A stretch of DNA of 64,000 nucleotides from positions 496,001 to 560,000 of the forward strand of contig NZ_JAHCDA010000002.1 of the NCBI RefSeq assembly GCF_018413645.1, given 5' to 3'. This document shows positions 1 through 7,579 of this stretch, piece by piece. A program made the translations under genes and the position numbers. The notes beneath the pieces were generated by a model. That model did not search any database and was not told the origin of the DNA. It was given only the letters and a program-made list of their open reading frames with translations. Position 1 is the first letter of the stretch. Every line of letters begins with the position of its first letter. Source of the DNA: Roseococcus pinisoli. Lineage in GTDB: Bacteria > Pseudomonadota > Alphaproteobacteria > Acetobacterales > Acetobacteraceae.

Positions 1-124
1 CCGCAAGTGGAATGGCCAGCTGGCGCGAGGCCCCGCCCGGGTTGCCCCAATGCGGGGTGATGCTGTTGCCGCAAGCGCTGAGCAGAAGCATCAGCGCGAG
101 GAGGAGGGGGCTACGCCAGGACAC
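1..124 (-). CDS. Lipoprotein of unknown function, N-terminal part only (cut by window edge)
   Basis: The minus strand from GTG at 124 encodes a typical lipoprotein export signal: a short basic start (M-S-W-R), a leucine-rich core (PLLLALMLLLSAC) and a lipobox L-S-A-C-G, so the mature protein should begin at Cys18 and be lipidated. About 41 residues are visible before the window ends. It follows pgeF on the same strand, at the end of a cluster that also contains lgt, the enzyme that lipidates such Cys residues. The GTG start is the only reasonable start in frame near the signal. The mature function cannot be judged. Confidence 0.55.
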   Translation of the reverse strand, partial: MSWRSPLLLALMLLLSACGNSITPHWGNPGGASRQLAIPLA

Positions 125-180
125 AGGAAACCATCGCCCCCAGGATCAGCATCAGCAGGAAAATGAAGAGGTAGGGCATC
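112..180 (-). CDS. Possible 22-residue hydrophobic mini-protein
   Basis: An ATG at 180 on the minus strand opens a 22-codon frame reading MPYLFIFLLMLILGAMVSCVLA then stop. It lies directly after the pgeF stop and overlaps the first codons of the lipoprotein gene. It is almost entirely hydrophobic and would form one membrane helix. It could be a real mini-protein, a translational coupler or chance. No clear ribosome binding site was found, so the call is weak. Confidence 0.2.
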
Positions 181-186
181 GGGCGC

Positions 187-921
187 TCATAGCACGATCG
201 CGGAAATCTGATGCCCCAGCGGTCCGCCGCCCGCGAGGGTCCGCCGGCGGTGGCTGAAGAACCGGGCATCGTCGGCCAGCGTGTCGAGGCCGATGGACGT
301 GGCCTTCACCCCCGCCGCCGTCAGGCGGGCGACGCCGTAGCCGGCGAGGTCGAAATGGAAATGCTCGGCGTCACGGCCCGGAGAAAAGAAGCGCGGGTCG
401 GCCACAGCGTCGCGCAGATCGGCGCGCACCTCGTAGCTGGCCTGGCTGATGCAGGGGCCGATGACGGCCTGGATCCGGTCCCGTGCTGCGCCCAGCGCCA
501 GCATGGCCTCGACCGTCGCCTCGAGCACGCCCGAGACCGCGCCCCGCCAACCGGCATGGGCGCCGCCAATCACGCCGGCCTCAGGGTCATGGAAGAGGGC
601 GGGCGCGCAATCGGCGGTGATGATGCCCAGGACCACGCCGGGCGCGCGCGTCACCATGCCGTCGGCCTCAGGCAGTTCGCCCCAGGGCTCATCCGCGACG
701 ACGACACAGGGACCATGCACCTGGCGGAGCGAGCGGAGCGCGCCGGGCTCCCCGCCCAGGGCGCGGGCCACGCGGGCGCGGTTCTCCGTCACATTCGCCG
801 GGGGGTCGTCGCCCCGCAGGCCGCAATTGAGCTCGGCATACGCGCCCGTCGAGACGCCGCCGCGCCGGGTGAAGAAGCCATGCCGCGCGGCGAGCGCCGG
901 GTGGGTGAGGAACTCCGCCAT
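187..921 (-). CDS. pgeF: Purine nucleoside phosphorylase, YfiH/PgeF (laccase-domain) family
   Basis: 244 residues, the usual length for the YfiH family. Members are multicopper-oxidase-like single-domain proteins now regarded as purine nucleoside phosphorylases/adenosine deaminases, and E. coli PgeF edits muropeptide precursors carrying a wrong amino acid. The family metal ligands can be placed at His69 (QVHGP), Cys105 (TADCAP) and His122 (AHAGWRG). An early G-G-V-S motif (FFTRRGGVS) is also typical. The ATG start shares one base with the stop of the methyltransferase gene upstream, so lgt, the methyltransferase and pgeF look translationally coupled. The cytoplasmic location is inferred from the lack of a signal peptide. 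Confidence 0.9.
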   Translation of the reverse strand: MAEFLTHPALAARHGFFTRRGGVSTGAYAELNCGLRGDDPPANVTENRARVARALGGEPGALRSLRQVHGPCVVVADEPWGELPEADGMVTRAPGVVLGIITADCAPALFHDPEAGVIGGAHAGWRGAVSGVLEATVEAMLALGAARDRIQAVIGPCISQASYEVRADLRDAVADPRFFSPGRDAEHFHFDLAGYGVARLTAAGVKATSIGLDTLADDARFFSHRRRTLAGGGPLGHQISAIVL

Positions 922-1895
922 CAGATCTCGAATCCGGCCGGTGTGGGGAGGGCAGGGTGGGCGAGGACCAGCGCTTTGAACAGCCGCCCCATGCCTTCCG
1001 GCGCGACGAGTCGCTGAGCCGAGGCCAGGATCGTGCCGGCGGAGGCGGGGCGGCTGCGGGCGAGCATGGCACTGCGCGCCATCAGGCCGAGGCGCTGGAG
1101 AAACAGGCCCATGGGCAGCGGGCCATGGGCGGCGGCGCCGGCCTTGCGGCCCGCCTCGGCCAGGGCCGCGAAATCCACATGGGCGGTGATATCGGCCTCG
1201 CCGGGGTCAGCAAGGGGATCGGCGGCCGCGTTGCCGCGCAGCGCCTGGAGCGAGTCGCCGAAGCCGCTGGCCTCCGGGCCGTAGTCGAGCATGAGGAGCG
1301 CCCCGCCCTGGGCGGCCAGCCGGGCGGCCAGTCCCCCGGCGATGGACCGCGCTGGCTCGCAAATCTCGCGGATCGCGCCTTCCGGCGCTTCCTCGGCATG
1401 GTCGCTGTCGCGCTCGACGAAGGCGCCATCCTGCACGAAGCGCTCCCGCCACCCTTCGGCCCGCCTCACGAACTGGCGGATCGGCAGCGCGTCGAAGAAC
1501 TCGTTGGCGAAGATGAGCGCGGGGCCGGGCGGCAGCGAACCGGCCTCATCGTGCCAGGCCGCGACGTGGGTCCCCAGCCGCCGCGCCTGCTCGGCCCTCA
1601 GGCCGGGGGAGGTCTCGACCAGGTGGACCTCCGCCGCGCTGGCGAAGGCCGGAACCATCTCCCCCACGGCGCGCAGGGCGTCGGCCATCAGCGTGCCGCG
1701 CCCCGGGCCGAGCTCGGCCAGCACCACGCGCTCCGGCGCGCCCATGGCCTGCCAGGTCACGGCGGCCCAAAGGCCCAGGCATTCGCCGAAGGCCTGGCTC
1801 ATCTCCGGAGCCGTGGTGAAGTCGCGGCCGATGCCCTCGCCGCGGGCGTAATAGGCGCCGGCGGCCCGCGCCATGAAGGCGTCGAGGCGTTCCAT
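921..1895 (-). CDS. SAM-dependent methyltransferase, MidA/NDUFAF7 family
   Basis: 324 residues of the COG1565/PF02636 family. The mitochondrial relative NDUFAF7 (MidA) methylates an arginine of a complex I subunit during assembly, and alphaproteobacteria carry close homologues. The family N-terminus is visible (residues 10-35, with YYARGEGIGRDFTTAPE), followed by the SAM-binding glycine motif ELGPGRGTL near residue 62 and a conserved FANEFFDALP block near 130. It overlaps the lgt stop by one base and the pgeF start by one base. Placement between lgt and pgeF is frequent in Rhodospirillales. A complex I role here is inferred from the family, and an NDUFA9-like gene occurs at 60.7 kb. Confidence 0.85.
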   Translation of the reverse strand: MERLDAFMARAAGAYYARGEGIGRDFTTAPEMSQAFGECLGLWAAVTWQAMGAPERVVLAELGPGRGTLMADALRAVGEMVPAFASAAEVHLVETSPGLRAEQARRLGTHVAAWHDEAGSLPPGPALIFANEFFDALPIRQFVRRAEGWRERFVQDGAFVERDSDHAEEAPEGAIREICEPARSIAGGLAARLAAQGGALLMLDYGPEASGFGDSLQALRGNAAADPLADPGEADITAHVDFAALAEAGRKAGAAAHGPLPMGLFLQRLGLMARSAMLARSRPASAGTILASAQRLVAPEGMGRLFKALVLAHPALPTPAGFEI

Positions 1896-2680
1896 CAGGA
1901 GGGGCGCCGGCTTCGCCAGATCAGGAAGGCGCCGATCAGGACCATCGGCAGTGAGAGCAGCTGGCCCATGGTGGCTCCGGCGAAGAGGAAGCCGAGATTG
2001 GCGTCCGGCTCGCGGAAGAACTCGCCGATGATGCGGGCCACGCCATAACCGGCGGCCATCGCCCCCAGGAGCAGGCCGGGCTTCGATCGGTTGGAGCGCA
2101 CGCTCCAGAGGGCCAGCATCAGGATGAAGAGGATGAGCCCCTCCATACCCGCCTGGTAAAGCTGGCTCGGATGGCGCGGGAGCTGCAGCCGGTCGCCCGG
2201 GAAGACCATGGCCCAGGGCACGTCGGAGGCGCGGCCCCAGAGCTCGCCGTTGATGAAGTTCGCGAGACGCCCGAAGAAAAGGCCGATCGGCGCCACCACG
2301 GCGACGCGATCCCCGAAGCCCAGGGTGCTGATCTTCTGCTGCCGGCAGAACAGGACGGTCGCGATCACGACGCCGAGCAGTCCGCCATGGAAGGACATGC
2401 CGCCCTGCCAGACCATCAGCGCCTCGAGCGGATGGAAGAGGTAGTGCCCCGGCCGGTAGAACAGCACGTAGCCCAGCCGCCCGCCCAGGATGATGCCGAG
2501 CGTGGCCCAGGTGACGAAATCGTCGACCTGCTCGGCCGTGGCGACCTTGGGATCGGCCACCACCAGCCGGCGCATGAGGCGCCAGCCGAGCACGATCCCC
2601 GCGATATAGGCGAGGGCATACCAGCGGATGGCCAGCGGGCCGATCTGGATCGCGACGGGGTCGATCTGCGGGAATTCCAT
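1895..2680 (-). CDS. lgt: Prolipoprotein diacylglyceryl transferase
   Basis: Lgt moves a diacylglyceryl group from phosphatidylglycerol to the lipobox Cys of prolipoproteins in the inner membrane. The 261-residue length and about seven hydrophobic segments fit. The Lgt signature is clear: FFGRLANFINGELWGR near residues 135-150, with the essential Arg, Asn and Glu, plus GGMSFHGGLLG near 95 and HPSQLYQ near 180. The ATG at 2680 opens with MEFPQIDPVAIQIGPLAIRW, the usual short periplasmic lead. It is the first gene of the lgt-methyltransferase-pgeF run, and a lipoprotein lies at its end. Confidence 0.95.
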   Translation of the reverse strand: MEFPQIDPVAIQIGPLAIRWYALAYIAGIVLGWRLMRRLVVADPKVATAEQVDDFVTWATLGIILGGRLGYVLFYRPGHYLFHPLEALMVWQGGMSFHGGLLGVVIATVLFCRQQKISTLGFGDRVAVVAPIGLFFGRLANFINGELWGRASDVPWAMVFPGDRLQLPRHPSQLYQAGMEGLILFILMLALWSVRSNRSKPGLLLGAMAAGYGVARIIGEFFREPDANLGFLFAGATMGQLLSLPMVLIGAFLIWRSRRPS

Positions 2681-2745
2681 GGCGGAGGCGTAGCCCGCCC
2701 CCGGCCGTCAGGGAAGCCGTCGCCCCGGGTGCGTGGAGTGCTCGC

Positions 2746-3579
2746 TCAGGGGGCGCGGAGCACCGCCGCGCAGGCCGCGGGAAGCTGCGGCCGCGGGGGC
2801 GGTGGGCCGGGCGGACGCAGCCGGGGGCGCCGCGCGTCCTCGCTCATCCACCAGTCTAGGCTGGCGTCGCAGCCGTCGCCGGCGGGAATGGCCGCACCCT
2901 CCCGGCAATCGGAAGAGCCGGCCGGGCAGCGCAGGCGGACGTGCATATGGCTGTCATGGCCGCGCCAGGGCCGCACGCGGTGCAGCCAGGCCTCGCCCCG
3001 ATGCATCGCGCAGAGGCTGCGCTTGATGCCGTGATTCACCAGCACGCGGTCCACGCCCGGCGTCTCGGCGGCGAGGCGGATCAGCCGCGCATGGGCCTCG
3101 GTGAAGCGCGCCGGGTCCACGCCGGACTGGTCGGGGAGGACGAGCGAGGTCTCGGGGATGTTCTCCCGCGCCGTGCGGCTGGAGGCCGGCTTGCGCCGCA
3201 GGTCCAGCCAGATGTCCACGTCCAGCCCCACCTGGTGGCTGAGATGGCCGCTGGACATCGGGCCGCCCCGCGGCTGGGCGAGGTCGCCGATCCAGAGGTC
3301 CTGGCCCGAGCGCCCGGCGAAGGACTGGATGAAGCGGATCAGGTCCGGATGGCCCCAGTTCCGGTTCCGCGACAGCCGGACCACCTGGTAGCCCGCGCCT
3401 TCCGGCGGCAGCGCCACCGCGCCCGCGATGCAGCCGAGCCCGGTGGTGCCGATGACGCGCGCCGGGCCGGATGACGGCGCTTGAACGGTCGACCAGCCCT
3501 GGGCCGAGGCGGGGCCGGCCAGGAAAAGGGCCATTGCCCCCGCCAGGGTGCGCAGGAACGTAAGGCGGGTCTCAGCCAC
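2746..3579 (-). CDS. mepA: Penicillin-insensitive murein endopeptidase
   Basis: MepA is a periplasmic LAS-type metallopeptidase that cuts D-Ala-meso-DAP cross-links in peptidoglycan. The zinc and catalytic motifs are present: HLSHQVGLDVDIW (His, Asp) in the middle and WRGHDSHMHVRLRCP (H-x-H) toward the C-terminus, with conserved cysteines around them. I start it at GTG 3579, which gives a clean signal peptide (MAETRLTFLRTLAGAMALFL, then AGPASA cleavage) and 277 residues; the frame is open further upstream, but that stretch is the hldE gene read in another frame. It overlaps the hldE end by 8 bases, so the two are probably co-transcribed. The C-terminus ends in a Pro/Arg-rich tail. Confidence 0.88.
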   Translation of the reverse strand: MAETRLTFLRTLAGAMALFLAGPASAQGWSTVQAPSSGPARVIGTTGLGCIAGAVALPPEGAGYQVVRLSRNRNWGHPDLIRFIQSFAGRSGQDLWIGDLAQPRGGPMSSGHLSHQVGLDVDIWLDLRRKPASSRTARENIPETSLVLPDQSGVDPARFTEAHARLIRLAAETPGVDRVLVNHGIKRSLCAMHRGEAWLHRVRPWRGHDSHMHVRLRCPAGSSDCREGAAIPAGDGCDASLDWWMSEDARRPRLRPPGPPPPRPQLPAACAAVLRAP

Positions 3580-4987
3580 GGGCGCGCTCCAGGAGGCCGG
3601 TCGTCGACCGGCCGGGCAACAGGTCCAGCAATTCCGTGCGCCCGCCCCAGGAAGCGACTTCCTTCGCGCCGACGACCTGGTCGATCCGGTAGTCGGCCCC
3701 CTTGAAGAGCCGGTCGGGCCGTAAGGCCAGGATCGCCTCCAGAGGCGTGTCCTCCTCGAAGGCGATGACGCCATCCACGGCAGCCAGCGCGGCGATTACC
3801 GCGGCGCGGTCGTCCAGGGGGTTCATCGGCCGGGTCGGGCCCTTCAGCCGCTTCACGGAGGCATCGGCATTCAGGGCGACGATCAGCCGGTCGCAATGCC
3901 CCCGTGCGGCGCGCAGCATTCGCGTATGGCCGGCATGCAGCACGTCGAAGACGCCATTGGCGAAACCGACGACGAGGCCCTGGTCCCGCCAGGATTGCAC
4001 CAGGCGCTGCGCGGCGGGCCAGCTCAGCACCTCACCGGTGGCGCCCTCCGCCTCGCGAAGCGCATGGTCCAGCTCGGCGGCCGAGCAGGTCGCGGTGCCG
4101 AGCTTGCCGACCACGACGCCGGCGGCGGCATTGGCCGCGCGCATGGCGACCTCCAGGTCGAGGCCGGCGGCGACTGAGAGGGCGAGGGTGGCGATGACGG
4201 TATCGCCGGCGCCCGAGACGTCGAAGACCTCGCGGGCCATGGTCGGCAGAGTGACGGCCGGCGCGTCGCGCCGCACCAGCATCATGCCCTTCTCGCTGCG
4301 GGTAGCCAGCACGGCCTCGACCGCCGTCTGCGCGAGGACGGTGCGGGCCGCGGCCTCGCACTGGGCGTCGGTGCCGGCGGGCATCCCCGCGGCTTCCGAA
4401 AGCTCGCGCGCATTGGGCGTGAGGCAGGCCGCCCCGGCATAGCGGGTGAAGTCGCGGCCCTTGGGATCGGCGATGACCGGGATGCCGCGCGCCCTGGCCG
4501 CGGCCATGGCCCCGGCGATCACCTCGGGCGTCAGCACACCCTTGCCGTAGTCGGAGAGAATCAGCGCCTCGGCCCCCGGCAGCGCCTGGGCAAGGATGGC
4601 GGCGATCGAGGCGGCCTCATCGGGCCTCGCCTCCGCCAGGACCTCGTCGTCCACCCGCACGATCTGCTGGCGGCCGGCGATGACGCGCAGCTTCACGGTG
4701 GTGCGGCGGGCAGGGTGCCGGAGCAGCCGCGCCGCACCGCCGAGCAGCGTCTCGAGCTCCTCGGCCTCGTCATCCTCGCCGACCAGGCCGATCAGCGCGG
4801 GGAGACCGCCGAGGGCGGCGATGTTGCGCGCCACGTTCCCCGCGCCGCCCGCCATGGACTGTGTGCGGCCGAGCCGCACGACAGGAACCGGCGCCTCAGG
4901 GGAAAGCCGGCTGGCATCCCCATAGAGAAAGCGGTCAAGCATGACGTCGCCGAGACAGACGATCCGGCGGCCGGAGAGATCGAGCAT
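3572..4987 (-). CDS. hldE: Bifunctional heptose-7-phosphate kinase / heptose-1-phosphate adenylyltransferase
   Basis: HldE makes ADP-heptose precursor for the LPS inner core. The 471 residues carry both domains. The N-terminal PfkB-type kinase spans about 1-320, with GGAGNVARNIAALGG near residue 47 and the catalytic DVSGAGDTVIA near 258. The C-terminal nucleotidyltransferase spans about 340-470, with the FANGVFDVLHAGHTRML motif. Fusion of RfaE1 and RfaE2 is the common arrangement. ATG 4987 is a good start, with the conserved kinase opening (LSGRRIVCLGDVMLDRF). It heads the hldE-mepA pair, which indicates an organism that makes heptose-containing LPS. Confidence 0.95.
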   Translation of the reverse strand: MLDLSGRRIVCLGDVMLDRFLYGDASRLSPEAPVPVVRLGRTQSMAGGAGNVARNIAALGGLPALIGLVGEDDEAEELETLLGGAARLLRHPARRTTVKLRVIAGRQQIVRVDDEVLAEARPDEAASIAAILAQALPGAEALILSDYGKGVLTPEVIAGAMAAARARGIPVIADPKGRDFTRYAGAACLTPNARELSEAAGMPAGTDAQCEAAARTVLAQTAVEAVLATRSEKGMMLVRRDAPAVTLPTMAREVFDVSGAGDTVIATLALSVAAGLDLEVAMRAANAAAGVVVGKLGTATCSAAELDHALREAEGATGEVLSWPAAQRLVQSWRDQGLVVGFANGVFDVLHAGHTRMLRAARGHCDRLIVALNADASVKRLKGPTRPMNPLDDRAAVIAALAAVDGVIAFEEDTPLEAILALRPDRLFKGADYRIDQVVGAKEVASWGGRTELLDLLPGRSTTGLLERARG

Positions 4988-5043
4988 CGGACGCTTCTAT
5001 ACCCGGTCGTCCGGGGATCGAAGAGCCAAGGATCGACGCCGTG

Positions 5044-5844
5044 TCAGTTCAGCGTCTCCCGAAGCCGAGTGACGGCGGCGGCCAGCGGCATGGGATCGAT
5101 CCGGGGCGTCGTCGGCAGCGTGGCCGTCTGATAGGCCGGGGCCAGGGCCGCGAGGACCGCCTCGATCGCCGTCAGGACGGGGCCGAGCTGCGCATCGCGC
5201 AGGGCAGGCGCCACGCGCGCGGTACGATCGGCCGCCGCCCGATAGAGGCCGTAGCCGTCGAGATAGGGCTCCAGGCGGTCGGGCTCGGCCGAGGCCAGGA
5301 CATACTGCTCCACCGCGCGGTCCGCCATGGCGGCGATGACCAGGGCCTGGACCTTCGGGATGGCGCCGGCGCCCGGCGCATGGGCCTCGGCGGCCAGCAC
5401 CGCAGCCAGGACGGTGGCGACCGCCTGCTCGACCTCAGGGGTGGGCGCGCGATCGAGGGCGAGGGTGGAGGCCCGCTCCATCTGCTCCCGGAAGCCCGTG
5501 ACGCGGAGGCGGGCCAGCACCTCCTCCAATTCGGCATAGACCTCGGAGATGGGGTGGGCGAACATCTCGCCGGCCGCCTGCGCCTCGCCGAGACGATAGA
5601 TATCGCGCCCGGCGGCGTAATGCGCGGCGATGACGTCCATGGCCACGAGGAATTCCACGGGGTCGCGGGCCGCGAGTTCGGGATCGATGCCGCCTTCACC
5701 GCCGCCGCCTTCGCCACCCTGGGCCACCGGCACCGCCGGAATCGCCGTCGCGGAGGGCGCCGGCTGCGCGCATGCCGCGCCACCGGCCAGCGTGAACACG
5801 CCCAGGCCAAGCCACATCCTGTTAGAAACCCGCCGCCCGATCAT
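5044..5844 (-). CDS. Exported protein of unknown function, possibly iron-related
   Basis: I choose ATG 5844 because AGGAGAG sits 6-7 bases upstream; this gives 266 residues. The N-terminus is a signal peptide (RMWLGLGVFTLAGGAACAQP) with cleavage after ACA or lipidation at the Cys; the GAAC sequence is a poor lipobox. A Gly/Glu-rich linker follows, then an all-helical, Ala-rich domain. I do not recognise the family. It is divergent from a PiuC-type Fe(II) hydroxylase, and the 43-bp interval holds a Fur-like palindrome that touches this gene's leader, so a role in iron homeostasis is suggested by context only. Confidence 0.6.
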   Translation of the reverse strand: MIGRRVSNRMWLGLGVFTLAGGAACAQPAPSATAIPAVPVAQGGEGGGGEGGIDPELAARDPVEFLVAMDVIAAHYAAGRDIYRLGEAQAAGEMFAHPISEVYAELEEVLARLRVTGFREQMERASTLALDRAPTPEVEQAVATVLAAVLAAEAHAPGAGAIPKVQALVIAAMADRAVEQYVLASAEPDRLEPYLDGYGLYRAAADRTARVAPALRDAQLGPVLTAIEAVLAALAPAYQTATLPTTPRIDPMPLAAAVTRLRETLN

Positions 5845-5859
5845 CCGCGCTCTCCTCAT

Positions 5860-5880
5860 TGATAATGCGTTGCATTAGCA
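5860..5880. promoter_or_regulatory. Fur-like palindrome between divergent genes
   Basis: The arms TGATAATGC and GCATTAGCA are separated by GTT; the inner 13 bases AATGCGTTGCATT are a perfect palindrome and only one outer pair mismatches. Length, symmetry and AT-rich arms resemble Fur-family operators (consensus core GATAATNATNATTATC). It lies between the starts of an exported protein and a PiuC-type hydroxylase, so one bound repressor could control both. That Fur binds is inference; Mur, Irr or another regulator is possible. Confidence 0.5.
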
Positions 5881-5887
5881 TGTGTAC

Positions 5888-6556
5888 ATGATTCTCTGTT
5901 TATCCCAAGTCGTCGGCCCGGCGCAGCGCGCCCAGATCGAGACCCTCCTGGCGGAGGCCGAGTTCGTGGACGGCGCTTCGACCGCCGGCTGGCACGCCAA
6001 GCTCGTGAAGACGAACCGGCAGGCGACCGCCAGCCATCCCGCCGCTCGCCAGGCCGCAGCAATGGTCTCGGCCGCCCTGCGCGAGCATGCGGTCTTCCGT
6101 GCCGCGGTGCAGCCGCGCCGCATCGCGCCGCCGCTCCTGGCCCGCTATGGCACGGGCGAATCCTACGGCACCCATGTGGACGACGCGCTGATGGGCAGCG
6201 ACCCGCTGCGCAGCGACGTCTCGGTGACGGTCTTCCTGGCCGATCCGGAGAGCTACGAGGGCGGCGAGCTGGTGATCGAGGATTCGTCGGGCGAGCAGGC
6301 CTTCAAGCTGGGGGCGGGCGATGCCATCGCCTATCCGGCGACCAGCTTGCATCGCGTGGCGCCCGTGACCTCGGGCGAGCGGCGCGTGGCCGTCACCTGG
6401 GTGCAGAGCCTGGTGCGCGACGCTGCCAAGCGCGAGATCCTCTTCGATCTCGACACCGCCCGGCAGCAGATCTTCGCCCGCGAGGGCAAGAGCCCCACCT
6501 TCGACCTGCTGGCCAAGAGCCACGCCAACCTGCTCCGCCGTTGGGCCGAGCCCTGA
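5888..6556 (+). CDS. PKHD-type Fe(II)/2-oxoglutarate hydroxylase, PiuC/YbiX family
   Basis: Members of this family (PiuC, YbiX) are cytoplasmic 2-oxoglutarate and Fe(II)-dependent dioxygenases, often encoded beside TonB siderophore receptors and induced by iron starvation; the substrate is not known. From ATG 5888 the protein has 222 residues, typical for the family; a GTG at 5882 would add two. The iron triad is His96 and Asp98 (GTHVDD) and His155 (SLHRV), and Arg165/166 (GERR) should hold 2-oxoglutarate. No TonB receptor is beside it here. It is divergent from an exported protein across a Fur-like palindrome, which agrees with iron control. Confidence 0.88.
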   Translation: MILCLSQVVGPAQRAQIETLLAEAEFVDGASTAGWHAKLVKTNRQATASHPAARQAAAMVSAALREHAVFRAAVQPRRIAPPLLARYGTGESYGTHVDDALMGSDPLRSDVSVTVFLADPESYEGGELVIEDSSGEQAFKLGAGDAIAYPATSLHRVAPVTSGERRVAVTWVQSLVRDAAKREILFDLDTARQQIFAREGKSPTFDLLAKSHANLLRRWAEP

Positions 6557-6563
6557 GGCCGGG

Positions 6564-7490
6564 TCAGCGCGGGGGATATAGATAGTTGGCGGGAAGGCCG
6601 AGCCGAAGGCAGGACTGAACGGCCGGGCTGGCGGGCAGCAGCAGGCCCTCGGCCAGGCGGGCGGCGGCCCGCACTACCGGCGCTTCCCACCGCCTCAACC
6701 CGTGCCGGCCGCCCAGGCCGAGCAGCCCGCGCACGCCATCCGGCAGGAGCTCGACCGCCGCACGCAGCAGCGCGCCCTGGATCAGCCGGAGCGGGCCGGG
6801 GAGAAGCGGGGCGCGGCGGAGGATATCCAGGAATTCGAAGACGATGGGGGAAGGCTCCAGCCGGCCGCGCATGTCGTCGAACAGGTCTTTCATCTCCGCC
6901 ATCGAGCCAGGCGCATCCAAGGCGCCGTAGAGCCGCGCCGCCGGCCGGGCCTCGGCCAGGAAACGGTCGACCTCCTCCAGCGACAGAGGAGAGGCATAGC
7001 GCCGGTAGGCTTCTATGAAGCCGAAACTCGCCGTGACCTGGACCCAGTTCAGCAGGGCCAGGTCGTTGGCGCGATAGGGCTGGCCCGCCGGTGTACGGCC
7101 CTCGACCGCCTCATGCCGACGCACGACACCGGCGATCATCGGCTCGGCCAGGCTGCGCGCTCCATAGACGGTGACCATGGCCGCGAGCCCCGTCCGTCGC
7201 AGCCGGAGCACCGGGTCGCCGCGAAAGGAGGAATGCTCCCAGACGCCCGTGCGCACGCGGGGCTCCGCCAGTTCGAGGAGCACGGCCGTCACGCCGCCGA
7301 TGAAGAGGGTGACGGGGTTCTTGAAGACCCGCCAGGACATGGAATCGGCCGGAACCAGCGCCGGCTCGCCGGGCGGTCGCGAGAAATCGATGGCGGGCCG
7401 GCCAGGCACCCGAAGCATCTCGCCGGCCGCGATGTCCAGGCGGCGCTGCACCGGGCGGAGCAGCGGCCACCGTGTGGCGAGGTCCGTCAT
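6564..7490 (-). CDS. Oxygenase MpaB-family (DUF2236) protein with an altered heme-ligand motif
   Basis: 308 residues of the DUF2236 family, related to latex-clearing protein and the fungal enzyme MpaB, which are b-type heme oxygenases. Visible family blocks are WRVFKNPVTLFIGG near residue 52, a helix with RSLAEPM and VRRHEAVEGR near 115-130, and YRANDLALLNWVQVT near 140-155. In most members I know, the last block reads W-V-H-x-T and its His ligates heme; here it is Gln (WVQVT). The enzyme may therefore bind heme differently or be inactive. It faces PiuC tail to tail with 7 bases between. No transmembrane segment is certain. Confidence 0.75.
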   Translation of the reverse strand: MTDLATRWPLLRPVQRRLDIAAGEMLRVPGRPAIDFSRPPGEPALVPADSMSWRVFKNPVTLFIGGVTAVLLELAEPRVRTGVWEHSSFRGDPVLRLRRTGLAAMVTVYGARSLAEPMIAGVVRRHEAVEGRTPAGQPYRANDLALLNWVQVTASFGFIEAYRRYASPLSLEEVDRFLAEARPAARLYGALDAPGSMAEMKDLFDDMRGRLEPSPIVFEFLDILRRAPLLPGPLRLIQGALLRAAVELLPDGVRGLLGLGGRHGLRRWEAPVVRAAARLAEGLLLPASPAVQSCLRLGLPANYLYPPR

Positions 7491-7545
7491 TCGCTCGGCT
7501 GTGGCCGGCCGATACCTTCGGCCTCACGCGTTTCCATGGTCGTTC

Positions 7546-7570
7546 CAACGGGGCGGGAACCGCCCCGTTG
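7546..7570 (-). terminator. Hairpin terminator of the CoA-ester operon
   Basis: A perfect 11-bp inverted repeat (CAACGGGGCGG, loop of three bases, CCGCCCCGTTG) lies 10 bases past the stop of the CitE-type lyase, on the minus strand. Its position at the end of the four-gene operon suggests transcription termination. It lacks a clear T tract, so it may work with Rho or as an mRNA end stabiliser. Confidence 0.6.
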
Positions 7571-7579
7571 CATGCGACG

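Noticed and set aside
2746-3774. Starting mepA at 3774
   Set aside because: The additional 65 residues are hldE in another frame and would bury the signal peptide.
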